Source: Pseudomonas sp. R76
GTDB taxonomy: Bacteria > Pseudomonadota > Gammaproteobacteria > Pseudomonadales > Pseudomonadaceae
DNA length: 64,000 nucleotides
Reading direction: 5' to 3'
Assembly: GCF_009834565.1 (NCBI RefSeq)
Contig: NZ_CP019428.1
Span: 2,046,001-2,110,000 of the forward strand
Each line of letters begins with the position of its first letter. The stretch's first letter is position 1. Position numbers and translations under genes: made by a program. Below are positions 17,522 through 26,751 of the stretch, in pieces. The notes below the pieces were generated by a model. It ran no database searches. It was not told the origin of the DNA and was given only the letters and a program-made list of their open reading frames with translations.

Positions 17522-18358
17522 CTAGAAGGTGACTTCCATATTCAACGTCGGCGTTGACGTTCGAGTACCCCGCCCACCATCCACGCCGAACTTGTTGTGC
17601 CAGTACTCATACCCCACGCCGAGATACAGGTTCGGCTTCACGCTTTTACCCGGCCGCACCGCCACCATCAGCGCGCTGCGCATCAGTGTTTCCGGTGCGG
17701 TGTCACGGCCGTGGTAGTCCTCGCCTTTTTCCCCGACGTAATTGATGAACCCCTGGAACTTCGCCGCGTGGTTGGCGATGTCGAACGGGCGCATCCACGT
17801 CAGGTTGAGCATGTAGGTGTCGTCGAACGTGTGGTTCGACTCCTGCGCGCCGGGGATGCCGGTGTGGTTTCTTTCCTTGTAGTACATCAGGCTCAAATCC
17901 AGCACGCCGACGGTGTTGAACTTCAACGTCGGGCCGATCACCAGTGCGCGTTTTTTGGCTGAGGCAGCGTTGTTGTTGTTGCGGTTGGCGTCGAAGCCCA
18001 GGGTCAGCGCATAGTCCTTGATCAGCCCGGTGCCGAGCGGCACGTCAAATACCCGCGACGCGTACAGCTGATGCCGGTAAACAGCGTAAACCTCACTGCC
18101 GCCATGGTCGGTGCCCTTGCGCGGGTCGTGGCTGTCGGACAGGAACACATCCAGGTTCAGGTAGTTGCTGCCGTATTGGTAGCCGCTGGCGTGGGTAAAG
18201 CTGTAGATGCGCTTGCTGAAATCATTCGGGTTATTCGGATTGGTGAAGTGCTGGCCGTAGCGAAATCCTACGCTGTTGTTCATCCATTCCACCGCGACAG
18301 CCTCCCCGCCGCCGAGAAGGGTGAGTGCAACGGTTGCGCCCTGTAATGCCTTTTTCAT
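17522..18358 (-). CDS. Tsx-like nucleoside-specific outer-membrane channel
   Basis: A 278-residue predicted outer-membrane beta-barrel. A signal peptide (residues 1 to about 22, ending AVA before VEWMNN) precedes a series of alternating strands rich in Tyr/Trp girdle residues, ending in 'TLNMEVTF' with the C-terminal Phe needed for barrel assembly. The pattern 'WMNNSVGFRYGQHFTNPNNP' fits the Tsx/OmpK nucleoside-channel family. It would let nucleosides or bases cross the outer membrane. The neighbours are a purine-nucleoside transporter on one side and a divergent NCS2 base permease on the other. The ATG at 18358 has AAAGGA nine bases upstream. Confidence 0.82.
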   Translation of the reverse strand: MKKALQGATVALTLLGGGEAVAVEWMNNSVGFRYGQHFTNPNNPNDFSKRIYSFTHASGYQYGSNYLNLDVFLSDSHDPRKGTDHGGSEVYAVYRHQLYASRVFDVPLGTGLIKDYALTLGFDANRNNNNAASAKKRALVIGPTLKFNTVGVLDLSLMYYKERNHTGIPGAQESNHTFDDTYMLNLTWMRPFDIANHAAKFQGFINYVGEKGEDYHGRDTAPETLMRSALMVAVRPGKSVKPNLYLGVGYEYWHNKFGVDGGRGTRTSTPTLNMEVTF

Positions 18359-18439
18359 TGTTATCGGTCCTTTGGCGTTCTGGCTCATGACGGCCGGATT
18401 GTTTTTGTAACGCCGATGGAGGGTATCTTGTTCGATTGA

Positions 18440-18483
18440 TTGTATACAACTATATGGACATCAAGTCCAAACATTGCATACAG
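18440..18483. promoter_or_regulatory. Two operator-like palindromes between the porin and NCS2 genes
   Basis: A perfect 10-base palindrome TTGTATACAA (18440-18449) and a degenerate copy TTGCATACAG (18474-18483) lie 34 bases apart, about three helical turns, in the 158-base divergent promoter region. TTGTATACAA-type sites are bound by many GntR-family regulators. I infer a shared operator that couples the outer-membrane channel to the inner-membrane permease; the regulator is not identified. Confidence 0.55.
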
Positions 18484-18516
18484 TGTTCGCACAACAAAAA
18501 CAGAGAACCCCTCACC

Positions 18517-20019
18517 ATGACTATCCCGAAGGCGTCACCGCAGCGGCCAGAAGATGAGAATCTCGGCGTCGCGGCCAACATGGCTTACGGCCTGCAGCAT
18601 GTGCTCACCATGTACGGCGGCATTGTTGCCGTGCCGTTGATCGTTGGCCAGGCGGCCGGTTTGTCTCCGGCGGACATCGGCCTGTTGATTGCCGCGTCAT
18701 TGTTTGCCGGTGGCTTGGCCACGCTGTTGCAGACGCTCGGCCTGCCGTTTTTTGGCTGCCAGCTGCCGCTGGTGCAGGGCGTGTCGTTTGCCGGTGTGGC
18801 AACCATGGTGGCGATTGTCGGCAGTGATGGCGCGGGCGGGGTGCCGGCGATTCTCGGGGCGGTGATGGCCGCGTCGTTTATCGGGCTGTTGATCACGCCG
18901 GTGTTCTCACGGATCACCAAGTTTTTCCCGCCACTGGTCACCGGCATTGTGATCACCACGATTGGCCTGACGCTGATGCCAGTGGCAGCGCGCTGGGCCA
19001 TGGGCGGCAACAGCCGCGCGGCGGATTTCGGCAGCACGGCCAATATCGGCCTGGCGGCGCTGACCCTGGTGCTGGTGTTGTTGCTGAGCAAGATCGGCAG
19101 CGCGACCATCTCGCGCCTGTCGATCCTGCTGGCCATGGTGATCGGCACCGTGATCGCGGTGTTTCTCGGCATGGCCGACTTCTCCGGCGTTGCTCAAGGG
19201 CCGATGTTCGGTTTCCCCACACCTTTCCATTTCGGCATGCCGACCTTTCACCTGGCGGCGATCATTTCCATGTGCATCGTGGTCATGGTGACCTTGGTGG
19301 AAACCTCGGCGGACATCCTCGCGGTGGGCGAGATCATCGACACCAAGGTCGACTCCAAGCGCCTGGGTAACGGCTTGCGCGCCGACATGCTGTCGAGCAT
19401 GTTCGCGCCGATCTTTGGCTCATTCACCCAAAGTGCGTTCGCCCAGAACGTCGGTTTGGTGGCGGTAACCGGGGTGAAAAGTCGCTTTGTGGTGGCGACG
19501 GGCGGGGTGTTCCTGGTGGTGCTCGGCCTGCTGCCCTTTATGGGCCGGGTGATTGCCGCCGTGCCCACCTCGGTGCTCGGCGGCGCCGGGATTGTGCTGT
19601 TCGGCACCGTGGCGGCCAGTGGTATTCGCACCTTGTCGAAGGTGGATTACCGCAACAACATGAACCTGATCATCGTTGCCACCTCCATCGGTTTCGGCAT
19701 GATCCCCATCGCCGCGCCGAACTTCTACGACCACTTCCCAACGTGGTTCGCGACCATTTTCCACTCAGGCATCAGTTCGTCGGCGATCATGGCGATCCTG
19801 CTGAACCTGGCGTTCAACCACTTCACCGCCGGTAACTCGGACCAGCAATCGGTGTTCGTGGCGGGGACTGAGCGCAGCTTGTGCTTCCACGATGTGGCGG
19901 CATTGCGCGATGGGGATTACTTCAGCGGCGGCAAGTTGTTTGATGCTGAGGGGAAGGAGATTCCGGTGGTGGCGGATGTACCCAGGAAGACGGTGAAGCC
20001 CGAGACGACCGAAGTCTAA
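18517..20019 (+). CDS. NCS2 nucleobase:cation symporter (xanthine/urate permease family)
   Basis: A 500-residue permease with about fourteen hydrophobic segments. It carries NCS2 signatures: '[20 protein letters not shown]' near the start, '[18 protein letters not shown]', and in the second half '[19 protein letters not shown]' and '[22 protein letters not shown]' (the Q-N-x-G region that takes part in substrate binding). It imports a purine, most likely xanthine, urate or a related base, with protons or sodium. The ATG at 18517 fits the family; the frame opens upstream at 18436 but those residues cover the operator palindromes and are not family-like. It completes a purine uptake block with punR, punC and the Tsx-like channel. 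Confidence 0.9.
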   Translation: MTIPKASPQRPEDENLGVAANMAYGLQHVLTMYGGIVAVPLIVGQAAGLSPADIGLLIAASLFAGGLATLLQTLGLPFFGCQLPLVQGVSFAGVATMVAIVGSDGAGGVPAILGAVMAASFIGLLITPVFSRITKFFPPLVTGIVITTIGLTLMPVAARWAMGGNSRAADFGSTANIGLAALTLVLVLLLSKIGSATISRLSILLAMVIGTVIAVFLGMADFSGVAQGPMFGFPTPFHFGMPTFHLAAIISMCIVVMVTLVETSADILAVGEIIDTKVDSKRLGNGLRADMLSSMFAPIFGSFTQSAFAQNVGLVAVTGVKSRFVVATGGVFLVVLGLLPFMGRVIAAVPTSVLGGAGIVLFGTVAASGIRTLSKVDYRNNMNLIIVATSIGFGMIPIAAPNFYDHFPTWFATIFHSGISSSAIMAILLNLAFNHFTAGNSDQQSVFVAGTERSLCFHDVAALRDGDYFSGGKLFDAEGKEIPVVADVPRKTVKPETTEV

Positions 20020-20031
20020 ATGATCGCTCCC

Positions 20032-20134
20032 ACGCTCTGCGTGGGCGTGCATTCTGTGACGCTCCGCGTCACGACCTTGAGAGCGGACGCAGAGCGTCCA
20101 AGGGCGCATTCCCACGCGGAGCGTGGGAACGATC
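20032..20134. repeat. Compound palindromic repeat, GATCG..CCCACGCTCTGCGTGGG type
   Basis: A repeat unlike the main REP family: outer arms GATCGCTCCCACGCTCTGCGTGGG and its near complement enclose inner arms with GACGCTCCGCGTC and GGACGCAGAGCGTCC. A second copy lies at 28279-28392, 8 kb away, so the PipR-like locus sits between two copies. It closes the NCS2 transcript. Confidence 0.85.
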
Positions 20135-20136
20135 AA

Positions 20137-21069
20137 TTAGCCGGCCTTGAGGACTTTGTGCGGCATTGAACAGGCCTCATCCAAAAACTTCACCACTGTG
20201 CCCATGCACGCCTGGCGCTCTTCCACGTGGGGCATGTGGCTGGAGTCTTCAAACAGCGCCCAGCGCACGTCCGCGATTTCATCCAGGAACGGCTTGACCA
20301 CTAACGGCGTGGCCTCGTCGTGCCGGCCGGAGATCACCAGGGTCGGCACCTTGATCGCCGACAGCCGGCCAATCACATTCCAATCCTTCAAGCTGCCGAT
20401 CACGTGAAACTCGGTCGGGCCACTCATGGCGTGGTACACAGTCGGGTCGGCATCCACGGCGGCAAAAGTGCGCGCCACTTCTTCCGGCCACGGGTTGACG
20501 CGGCACACGTGCTGGTCATAAAAAATCCGCGAAGCGACGAGGTATTCCGGGTCCTGGTAGGTGCCGGCCTGTTCGTGTTTAAGCAGGGTTTCATGCACGC
20601 CTTCCGGCAACAGTTTGCGCAGGCGGTTGGCTTCGCTGACCCAGGTGCGCATGCACGTGGGGGAGTTCGCCGGGATAAACGCGCGCAGGCCCTTGGGCTG
20701 CAAAATCGCGTGTTCGCTGCCGAGCATGCCGCCCCAGGATTGCCCGAGGATCGCGTAGTTATCGCTGATTTGCAGGTGGTCGAGCAGGTTGTCCAACTCG
20801 GCGAGGAACAGGTCGATGGTCCAGAACGACGCGTCCTTATCCGGCAAGTGGGTGGAGCGCCCATTGCCCAGTTGGTCGTAGTGAATCACCGCATGGCCGC
20901 TGGCCGCCACGTCTTTGAAGGCGTCGACATAGTCGTGCGTGCAGCCGGGGCCGCCGTGAATGATCACCAACGGTGTACGGCCGGTGGTCAGGTCGCCTGT
21001 CACGCGATACCAGGTCTGGTAGGCGCCGAAGGCCGCATAGCCTTCGCGGACTTTCTCGAAGAATTCCAT
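20137..21069 (-). CDS. Proline-iminopeptidase-family alpha/beta hydrolase (first copy)
   Basis: A 310-residue alpha/beta hydrolase of the S33 proline iminopeptidase family, which removes N-terminal proline or related residues from peptides and amides. The catalytic triad is visible: Ser111 in GQSWGG, Asp250 in 'SGRHDEATP' and His277 in 'EDSSHMPH'. The oxyanion motif HGGPG is at residues 38-42. No signal peptide, so cytoplasmic. The gene is on the same strand as the LuxR regulator and downstream of it, with a lux-box-like repeat 62 bases before its ATG. The start at 21069 has AGGG upstream; the longer frame to 21117 adds hydrophobic residues that are not family-like. The substrate may be the plant-derived inducer or a peptide. 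Confidence 0.88.
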   Translation of the reverse strand: MEFFEKVREGYAAFGAYQTWYRVTGDLTTGRTPLVIIHGGPGCTHDYVDAFKDVAASGHAVIHYDQLGNGRSTHLPDKDASFWTIDLFLAELDNLLDHLQISDNYAILGQSWGGMLGSEHAILQPKGLRAFIPANSPTCMRTWVSEANRLRKLLPEGVHETLLKHEQAGTYQDPEYLVASRIFYDQHVCRVNPWPEEVARTFAAVDADPTVYHAMSGPTEFHVIGSLKDWNVIGRLSAIKVPTLVISGRHDEATPLVVKPFLDEIADVRWALFEDSSHMPHVEERQACMGTVVKFLDEACSMPHKVLKAG

Positions 21070-21130
21070 TTCGTACCCTGCTCTGAAAAAAAGGATCAGG
21101 GCTACAATAATCGTCACGCAACGTTTAAGT

Positions 21131-21151
21131 AACTAGCAAAACAGCTAGGTT
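21131..21151. promoter_or_regulatory. Lux-box-like inverted repeat upstream of the first hydrolase gene
   Basis: An imperfect 21-base inverted repeat. The left arm is AACTAGC and the right arm GCTAGGTT, with GCTAG/CTAGC pairing exactly. It lies between the LuxR stop and the hydrolase start, 62 bases before the latter. Its CTAGGTT arm is shared with the repeat at 22007-22028 on the other side of the luxR gene. Confidence 0.6.
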
Positions 21152-21162
21152 TTGCTGACGGG

Positions 21163-21948
21163 TCAGTCTTCCAGCAAACGGTAATGGGTGGCGCGCACCA
21201 CCGCCTGCACGCGGTTCTTGGCCCCCAGTTTGTGCATCGCCGAGGCCAGGTGCAGGGTCACTACCGCCAATGAGCGGCTCAACTGCGTGGCGATTTCAGC
21301 GGCCGTAAGGCCATCGGCGGCCCATTTCAGGCATTCGCGTTCGCGTTTGGTCAGGTGAATATGCGGGTACGTGCGTAGTTCTTTGCTGAACAGCGGGTAG
21401 GCCGCTTCCTGCAGGGCATGGGTGATCAGGCTGAAGTCCGCCAGGGTCTGCTGCGCGTCCTTCAATACCGTACGCGCCTTGCCGGTGCGCAGGCCGGTCA
21501 GTGACGCGAAGCCGCCGCGCGGCAAGTGGATGGGCACGCTGACACCGCAGGTCAGTTGGCGCTCATGCAGGTAAGAGGAAACCGGCGCGTGGCACGGGTC
21601 GATGATCTTTTGCAGTGCGGTATCGGCTTTCGCCTCGTAGGACCACACGAACGGCGACACCGTGCTCAGGGCCAGATGTTGCACCGGGTCGATCTGGTAG
21701 AAGCCTTCGCTGCACCATAACGCGTGCCAGTCGGGCGGCGTATTGCGCAGTTCCAGCACCGAAGGGGTGATCAGTGAGCCGTCCTGGTCAATCGGCACCG
21801 GCGTGTAGTCGTACACCAGCGCATCGAAGCCCAACTGCTGGGCGAGGATAAACGTATTGTCCATCTGTTCATCCAGGCTCCTGCCTGGCATGAGACGGTT
21901 ATTGAAGGCAGTAAGCTTGGCCAGCATCCGTTCTGCTCCCGAATTCAT
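21163..21948 (-). CDS. LuxR-type solo regulator, PipR-like
   Basis: A 261-residue LuxR-family regulator with an N-terminal ligand-binding domain (residues about 20-175) and a C-terminal helix-turn-helix ('LTKRERECLKWAADGLTAAEIATQLSRSLAVVTLHLASAMHKLGAKNRVQAV'). No luxI-type synthase gene is in the window. Aligned by eye to TraR/LasR, the ligand-pocket positions are Trp74 (TraR Trp57), Trp78 in place of Tyr61, Asp87 (Asp70) and Trp102 (Trp85). Tyr61 to Trp is a mark of the plant-responsive LuxR group (OryR, PsoR, PipR), which does not sense acyl-homoserine lactones. Flanking iminopeptidase and ABC-transporter genes match the PipR locus. The ATG at 21948 is chosen; a GTG at 21981 is possible. 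Confidence 0.87.
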   Translation of the reverse strand: MNSGAERMLAKLTAFNNRLMPGRSLDEQMDNTFILAQQLGFDALVYDYTPVPIDQDGSLITPSVLELRNTPPDWHALWCSEGFYQIDPVQHLALSTVSPFVWSYEAKADTALQKIIDPCHAPVSSYLHERQLTCGVSVPIHLPRGGFASLTGLRTGKARTVLKDAQQTLADFSLITHALQEAAYPLFSKELRTYPHIHLTKRERECLKWAADGLTAAEIATQLSRSLAVVTLHLASAMHKLGAKNRVQAVVRATHYRLLED

Positions 21949-22006
21949 TTGAATCTCGACTTGCGGCAAGTAGAATGCCACGCCCCGGCGAAGGACTGCC
22001 AGGCCA

Positions 22007-22028
22007 AACCTATAAGAAATACTAGGTT
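22007..22028. promoter_or_regulatory. Lux-box-like inverted repeat upstream of the second hydrolase and ABC operon
   Basis: A 22-base inverted repeat with perfect arms AACCTA and TAGGTT and a 10-base spacer. It lies 59 bases from the luxR start and 82 bases before the hydrolase gene at 22110. This spacing and symmetry fit a lux-box site for the regulator encoded next to it. Confidence 0.68.
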
Positions 22029-22109
22029 ATGGACGCGCGGCATCCTCGGTAGTGTTGGCCTGTAAACGGCCGCTACCTGCCAGGCCGATACAACACAAGG
22101 AATGTATGC

Positions 22110-22997
22110 ATGTGGCGTGAAGTTGCCCCCGACCAGCAATACAACGTGCAAGTCGACGGCCATAACCTCGTGGTCTACAGCTTTGGCGATGGCGATGAGG
22201 TGCTCTTGTGTCTCAACGGCGGTCCGGGCCTGCCGTGTGACTACTTGCGCGACGCCCATGGCTGGCTCAAAGACCATAACCTGCGAGTGGTTGCATTCGA
22301 CCAGCTTGGCACCGGCGCATCAGCCAGACCCACCGACGTTGCCTTGTGGGAAATCGGCCGTTATGTCGAAGAAGTCGAAACCGTGCGCCAGGCCCTCGGC
22401 TTGGGCCGTGTGCACTTGCTCGGGCATTCCTGGGGCGGCTGGTTGGGCATCGAATACGCCATCCACTATCCCCATGCGCTGAAAAGCCTGATCCTTTCAA
22501 ATACCGTCGGCGACATTCCGCACCTGTCCCAGGAGCTTGAACGCCTGCGCGGCGCCCTCGGCAGCGAAACCGTGGCCATGATGCAGCGCCACGAAGCCAT
22601 GGGCACCTTGGATCATCCGCAATACCAGGCCGCCATTACCTTGCTCAACTACCGCCACGTCTGCCGGCTGGACGAATGGCCGGAGCCGGTCAAGCGCTCG
22701 CTCGGTGACTGGAACATGGGCCCCTACGAAACCATGCAAGGCCCTAACGAGTTCCTCTACATCGGCAACCTCAAGGACTGGAACCGCATCCCCGAGATGG
22801 CCGAGTTCAGCATGCCGATCCTGATCACCACCGGCCAGCACGATGAGCTCACGCCCGCCTGTGCCCATCGCATGAAACTGGCCGCCAGGCATGCCGAACT
22901 GCACGTGTTCCCCAACAGCAGCCACATGCCTTTTTATGAGGAGCCCCACGCGTACTTCCCGGTGCTGCTGGACTTCCTCGCGCGTCACCGGGGCTGA
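22110..22997 (+). CDS. pipA: Proline-iminopeptidase-family hydrolase, PipA-like (second copy)
   Basis: A 295-residue S33-family alpha/beta hydrolase. The triad is Ser107 in GHSWGG, Asp245 in 'TGQHDELTP' and His272 in 'NSSHMPF'; the oxyanion motif GGPG is at residues 37-40. It differs widely from the first copy at 20137-21069, so the two are not a recent duplication. It starts an operon with five ABC-transporter genes; the first permease begins three bases after its stop. In the PipR system of Pseudomonas GM79 the pipA gene next to pipR is strongly induced by plant material through PipR, and that is the likely regulation here. The protein is cytoplasmic and would process the imported compound. 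Confidence 0.87.
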   Translation: MWREVAPDQQYNVQVDGHNLVVYSFGDGDEVLLCLNGGPGLPCDYLRDAHGWLKDHNLRVVAFDQLGTGASARPTDVALWEIGRYVEEVETVRQALGLGRVHLLGHSWGGWLGIEYAIHYPHALKSLILSNTVGDIPHLSQELERLRGALGSETVAMMQRHEAMGTLDHPQYQAAITLLNYRHVCRLDEWPEPVKRSLGDWNMGPYETMQGPNEFLYIGNLKDWNRIPEMAEFSMPILITTGQHDELTPACAHRMKLAARHAELHVFPNSSHMPFYEEPHAYFPVLLDFLARHRG

Positions 22998-23000
22998 CGG

Positions 23001-23948
23001 ATGAACCTGGCGCGCTACCGTTTTGTGCTGTCCCGGCCGCTGCAATTGCTGCCGGTGCTGTTTGGCATCAGCCTGATCACCTTTGTGCTGGTGCGTTCGA
23101 TTCCCGGCGACCCGGCGCGGGCCTTGCTCGGCTCGCGCAGCACGCCGGATGCCCTGCTGAAAATCCGTGCCCAATACGGCCTCGATCAGCCGTTGTGGCT
23201 GCAATATTTCTACTTCCTCAAGAACCTGCTCAAGGGCGATCTCGGCCAATCCCTGCTGTATAAGGTCGACGCGTTGAAGCTGATCGTCACCCGTATCGAG
23301 CCGACGCTGGTGCTGGTGCTCGGCAGTGTGGTGCTGGCGCTGTTGATTGCGCTGCCGTTGGCGACCTGGGCGGCGCGCAATAAAGGCGGCTGGGCAGACA
23401 ACCTGATCCGGGTGTTCACCACGGTCGGCCTGGGCATGCCCGCATTCTGGCTGGGCTTGATGTTGATTCTGTTGCTGAGTGTGAAGTGGGGCCTGTTCCC
23501 GGTGTCCGGCTATGGACGCACCTGGCTGGATAAAGCCCACCATATGCTGCTGCCGTGCCTGACCATCGCTCTGGCCCTGTCGGCGGTGCTGGTGCGCAAC
23601 CTGCGGGCGAGCATGTTGATGGAGTTGCAGGCCGATCACGTCACCGCCGCCCGCGCGCGTGGGCTGTCGGAGGCCGCCGTGTTCCGCCGGCATGTGTTGC
23701 CCAATTCGCTGGTGCCGGCGGTCAACCTGCTGGCGGTGAATATCGGCTGGCTGATCAGCGGCACGGTGGTGATCGAGAGCCTGTTCGCGATTCCCGGCAT
23801 CGGCCAATTGCTGGTGCGCGGCATCTTCACCCGCGACTACATGGTGGTGCAGGGCGTGGCGATGGTGCTGGCGTGTGCGACGGTGGTGGTCAACTTCCTC
23901 GCCGACGTGGTGACAGTCACCCTCGACCCACGGGTGAACATGCAATGA
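23001..23948 (+). CDS. Dpp/Opp-type ABC transporter permease (DppB-like)
   Basis: A 315-residue inner-membrane permease with six hydrophobic segments. The DppB/OppB pattern is clear: 'PVLFGISLITFVLVRSIPGDPARALLG' at the start, and the loop that contacts the ATPases in 'QADHVTAARARGLSEAAVFRRHVLPNSLVPAVNLLA' (the EAA-type motif). It forms the translocation channel with the next gene product. The start follows the hydrolase stop by three bases and its stop overlaps the next start by four bases (ATGA), so the operon is translationally coupled. Confidence 0.93.
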   Translation: MNLARYRFVLSRPLQLLPVLFGISLITFVLVRSIPGDPARALLGSRSTPDALLKIRAQYGLDQPLWLQYFYFLKNLLKGDLGQSLLYKVDALKLIVTRIEPTLVLVLGSVVLALLIALPLATWAARNKGGWADNLIRVFTTVGLGMPAFWLGLMLILLLSVKWGLFPVSGYGRTWLDKAHHMLLPCLTIALALSAVLVRNLRASMLMELQADHVTAARARGLSEAAVFRRHVLPNSLVPAVNLLAVNIGWLISGTVVIESLFAIPGIGQLLVRGIFTRDYMVVQGVAMVLACATVVVNFLADVVTVTLDPRVNMQ

Positions 23949-24802
23949 GCAGCCGCCCACTGATTGCCCCCTGGCGTTTGCGCCTGCGTTTCGGTTTTCG
24001 CAACGGTCGGCTGACCGCCGCGTGGGGCCTGTTGATTCTGCTGCTGTGGTTGGCCCTGGCGCTGTTTGCGCCGTGGATCGCACCTTTTGACCCGATTGCG
24101 CAAAACACCGAGATCAGTTTGCTCGGGCCCAGCCTGGCCCATCCGTTTGGCACGGATAACTACGGGCGCGACATTCTTTCGCGGGTGATCTGGGGCGCGC
24201 GCATCGACCTGCAACTGGCGATTGTCGGGGTGATTTTCCCTTTCATGATCGGCACTTTCATTGGCGCGGTGTCCGGCTATATCGGCGGGCGCTTCGACAG
24301 CTTCTGCATGCGTGTGATCGACGTGATCCTGGCCTTTCCGTTCCTGGTGTTGATGCTGGCGATCATGGCCATCCTCGGCCCCGGCTTGCAGAGCTTCTAT
24401 ATCGCCATGGCGCTGGTGGGCTGGGTGTCGTACGCGCGGCTGATTCGCTCGCAAATCCTGGTGCTCAAGGAAAGCGAGTTCGCCCTGGCCGCCAAGAGCC
24501 TGGGCTTTGGCCATGGGCGCATTCTGTTTCGGCACTTGCTGCCCAACGCGATGTTCGGCTCGATCGTGTTTTCCATGTCTGACGCGGTGCTGGTGCTGCT
24601 CAACGGCGCCGCCGTGAGCTACTTGGGCCTGGGCGTGCAGCCGCCGACCGCCGAGTGGGGCACGATGGTCGCCGAAGGGCAGGCGTTTATCACCACCGCC
24701 TGGTGGATCTGCACGTTTCCGGGGCTGGCAATCGTCACCTTGGCCATGGGTTTCAGCCTGCTCGCCGATGGCGTGGCGCACGTGTTGGGGGAGCGCACAT
24801 GA
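23945..24802 (+). CDS. Dpp/Opp-type ABC transporter permease (DppC-like)
   Basis: A 285-residue second permease. An N-terminal hydrophobic segment ('WGLLILLLWLALALFAPWIAPFDP') is followed by the DppC/OppC signature 'HPFGTDNYGRDILSRVIWGARIDL' and the ATPase-contact loop 'SEFALAAKSLGFGHGRILFRHLLPNAM'. It has six predicted membrane segments and pairs with the preceding permease. It overlaps the gene before it by four bases and the ATPase gene after it by four bases, so all three are made together. Confidence 0.93.
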   Translation: MSSRPLIAPWRLRLRFGFRNGRLTAAWGLLILLLWLALALFAPWIAPFDPIAQNTEISLLGPSLAHPFGTDNYGRDILSRVIWGARIDLQLAIVGVIFPFMIGTFIGAVSGYIGGRFDSFCMRVIDVILAFPFLVLMLAIMAILGPGLQSFYIAMALVGWVSYARLIRSQILVLKESEFALAAKSLGFGHGRILFRHLLPNAMFGSIVFSMSDAVLVLLNGAAVSYLGLGVQPPTAEWGTMVAEGQAFITTAWWICTFPGLAIVTLAMGFSLLADGVAHVLGERT

Positions 24803-25836
24803 GCCTGCTTCAGGTGCGGGACCTCAGCGTGATCGCCCACAATGCCGGGCGCGATGTCACCTTGGTCGACCGGGTGTCCTTTGACCTGGCCGAAGGTGAG
24901 ATCCTCGGGCTGGTGGGCGAGAGCGGCTCGGGCAAGACCATGGCCTGTCGCGGGCTGATGCGCCTGTTGCCGTCGCCCAACCTGCGCGTGCAAGGCGGTG
25001 CTGTGCGCCTGGCCGGGCAAGACTTGTTGGCGTTGGATGACGCCGGCATGCGCGCCATACGCGGCGGGCAATTGGGCATGATCTTCCAGAACCCCAGCAG
25101 CCACCTCGACCCGTTGATGCGCATCGGCGAGCAGATCGCCGAGGGCATCCGCCTGCACCAGGGCGCGTCGAAAAAAGACGCGCGCCTGCAGGCCATCGAG
25201 GTGCTGCGTCAGGTGGGCATTCCCGATCCCAAGGTGCGGGTCGACAATTACCCACACGAGTTTTCCGGTGGCATGCGCCAGCGCGCGATGATTGCCGTGG
25301 CGCTGGGTTGCAACCCGAAAGTGCTGATCGCCGACGAGCCGACCACCGCCCTCGATGTGACGGTGCAGGCGCAAATCCTGCGCCTGTTGCTGGACCTGCG
25401 CGACAGGCGCGGCCTGTCGATCATCATGATCACCCACGACCTCGGGGTGGTGGCGCAGACCTGCGACTCCATCGCGGTGATGTACGGGGGGCGCCTGTGC
25501 GAGCACGGCAGCAAGTACGACCTGCTGGCCCATCCGCAACACCCGTACACCGCCGGCCTGATCGATTGCCAACCGGCCCACAGCAGTGGCCACGCCTTGC
25601 TGCGCACGATTCCCGGGCAGCCGCCGTTGCTGGATGCATTGCCCGACGGTTGCCGCTTCAACCCGCGCTGCCCGCAGGCGCGCGCGTTGTGTACCGAGGT
25701 GCTGCCGGAAGGCACGCGGGTGGCGTGTCACTATCCGTTGGGAGATCGCCCACAAGCCTGTTGCAGATCAAGGACCTTGAGGTGCGTTTTGCCGCGTCCG
25801 GCACGGGCATGTTCAGCCTCAATAAACAGTGGGTGA
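24799..25836 (+). CDS. Dpp/Opp-type ABC transporter ATPase (DppD-like), with an out-of-frame tail
   Basis: A 345-residue ATP-binding subunit. Walker A is GESGSGKT, the ABC signature is FSGGMRQR and Walker B is [11 protein letters not shown]; the C-terminal oligopeptide-type domain contains '[14 protein letters not shown]'. The domain normally ends just after 'VACHYPL'. Here the frame runs on for about 30 more residues that are rich in Cys and Arg and simply read the next gene's codons in another frame. I infer that the ancestral stop was lost by a small change near 25740. The core ATPase should still be intact. Confidence 0.9.
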   Translation: MSLLQVRDLSVIAHNAGRDVTLVDRVSFDLAEGEILGLVGESGSGKTMACRGLMRLLPSPNLRVQGGAVRLAGQDLLALDDAGMRAIRGGQLGMIFQNPSSHLDPLMRIGEQIAEGIRLHQGASKKDARLQAIEVLRQVGIPDPKVRVDNYPHEFSGGMRQRAMIAVALGCNPKVLIADEPTTALDVTVQAQILRLLLDLRDRRGLSIIMITHDLGVVAQTCDSIAVMYGGRLCEHGSKYDLLAHPQHPYTAGLIDCQPAHSSGHALLRTIPGQPPLLDALPDGCRFNPRCPQARALCTEVLPEGTRVACHYPLGDRPQACCRSRTLRCVLPRPARACSASINSG

Positions 25837-26750
25837 GGGCGGTCAACGGCGTGTCGCTGAACCTGGCCGCAGGCGAAACCCTGGGGCTGGTCGGCGAGTC
25901 CGGCAGCGGCAAGAGCACGCTCGGCCGGGCGATCCTGCACCTCAACCCGATCAGCGCCGGCCAAGTGCTGTTTGACGGCATCGACATGGCCCACGGCAGT
26001 GCCATCGATATCGCGCGCCTGCGGCATGATACCGCGATGATCTTCCAGGACCCGTACGCCGCGCTGAACCCCCGCCACACCATCGGCGAAACCATCGGCG
26101 AAGTGTTACGCGTGCAGCGCAAAGTCGCCCCGCAACAGATCGCGGCGCGCGTCAATGAACTGCTCGACCTGGTCGGCCTGCGCCCCGAACTGGCTAGTCG
26201 CAAACCCGCTTCCCTCAGCGGCGGCCAGTGCCAGCGCGTCGGTATCGCGCGTGCCTTGGCGGTGGAGCCGCGCTTGATCATCGCCGATGAATGCGTGGCG
26301 GCGCTGGATGTGTCGATCCAGGGCCAGATCATCAACCTGCTGCTGGAACTGCAACAGCGCATGAACCTGGCGATTCTGTTTATCGCCCACGACCTGGCCA
26401 TTGTGCGTCGCCTGTGCGACCGCGTGGCGGTGATGTACTTGGGCAAGATCGTCGAAGAAGGGCCGGTGGAAGCGGTGTTTACCGCGCCGCGCCATCCGTA
26501 CACGGCGGCGTTGATCGAGGCGATCCCCGAGATCGATCCGCATCGGCCATTGCCTGCAGAACCATTGCCGGGCGAGCCACCAAGCCCGCTGAATTTGCCT
26601 ACAGGCTGCGCCTTTCACCCGCGTTGCCGACATGCCCGGACGATGTGTTCCGTGGTGTTGCCGCCGACGCATTTCCTGCACGAGCATCGATACAGTTGCG
26701 TGCTTGAACAGCCATTGACCCTTTCTGCCGTCCTAAACAAGGAGTTATGA
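25725..26750 (+). CDS. Dpp/Opp-type ABC transporter ATPase (DppF-like)
   Basis: A second ATPase subunit of about 341 residues. Walker A is GESGSGKS, the signature LSGGQCQR, and Walker [13 protein letters not shown], where the usual Pro after DE is Cys. The C-terminal domain has '[14 protein letters not shown]'. The first family-like residues, [11 protein letters not shown], begin near 25758, but no ATG precedes them: the options are a GTG at 25725 or a TTG at 25761. Either start makes the gene overlap the previous one by 76-112 bases, far more than the four-base overlaps elsewhere in this operon. It forms a heterodimer with the DppD-like subunit. Confidence 0.85.
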   Translation: MSLSVGRSPTSLLQIKDLEVRFAASGTGMFSLNKQWVRAVNGVSLNLAAGETLGLVGESGSGKSTLGRAILHLNPISAGQVLFDGIDMAHGSAIDIARLRHDTAMIFQDPYAALNPRHTIGETIGEVLRVQRKVAPQQIAARVNELLDLVGLRPELASRKPASLSGGQCQRVGIARALAVEPRLIIADECVAALDVSIQGQIINLLLELQQRMNLAILFIAHDLAIVRRLCDRVAVMYLGKIVEEGPVEAVFTAPRHPYTAALIEAIPEIDPHRPLPAEPLPGEPPSPLNLPTGCAFHPRCRHARTMCSVVLPPTHFLHEHRYSCVLEQPLTLSAVLNKEL

Positions 26751-26751
26751 C

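Noticed and set aside
21163..21948. The LuxR gene as a classical acyl-homoserine-lactone quorum-sensing receptor
   Set aside because: No luxI-type gene is near, the Tyr61-equivalent is Trp, and the neighbours are peptidase and importer genes.
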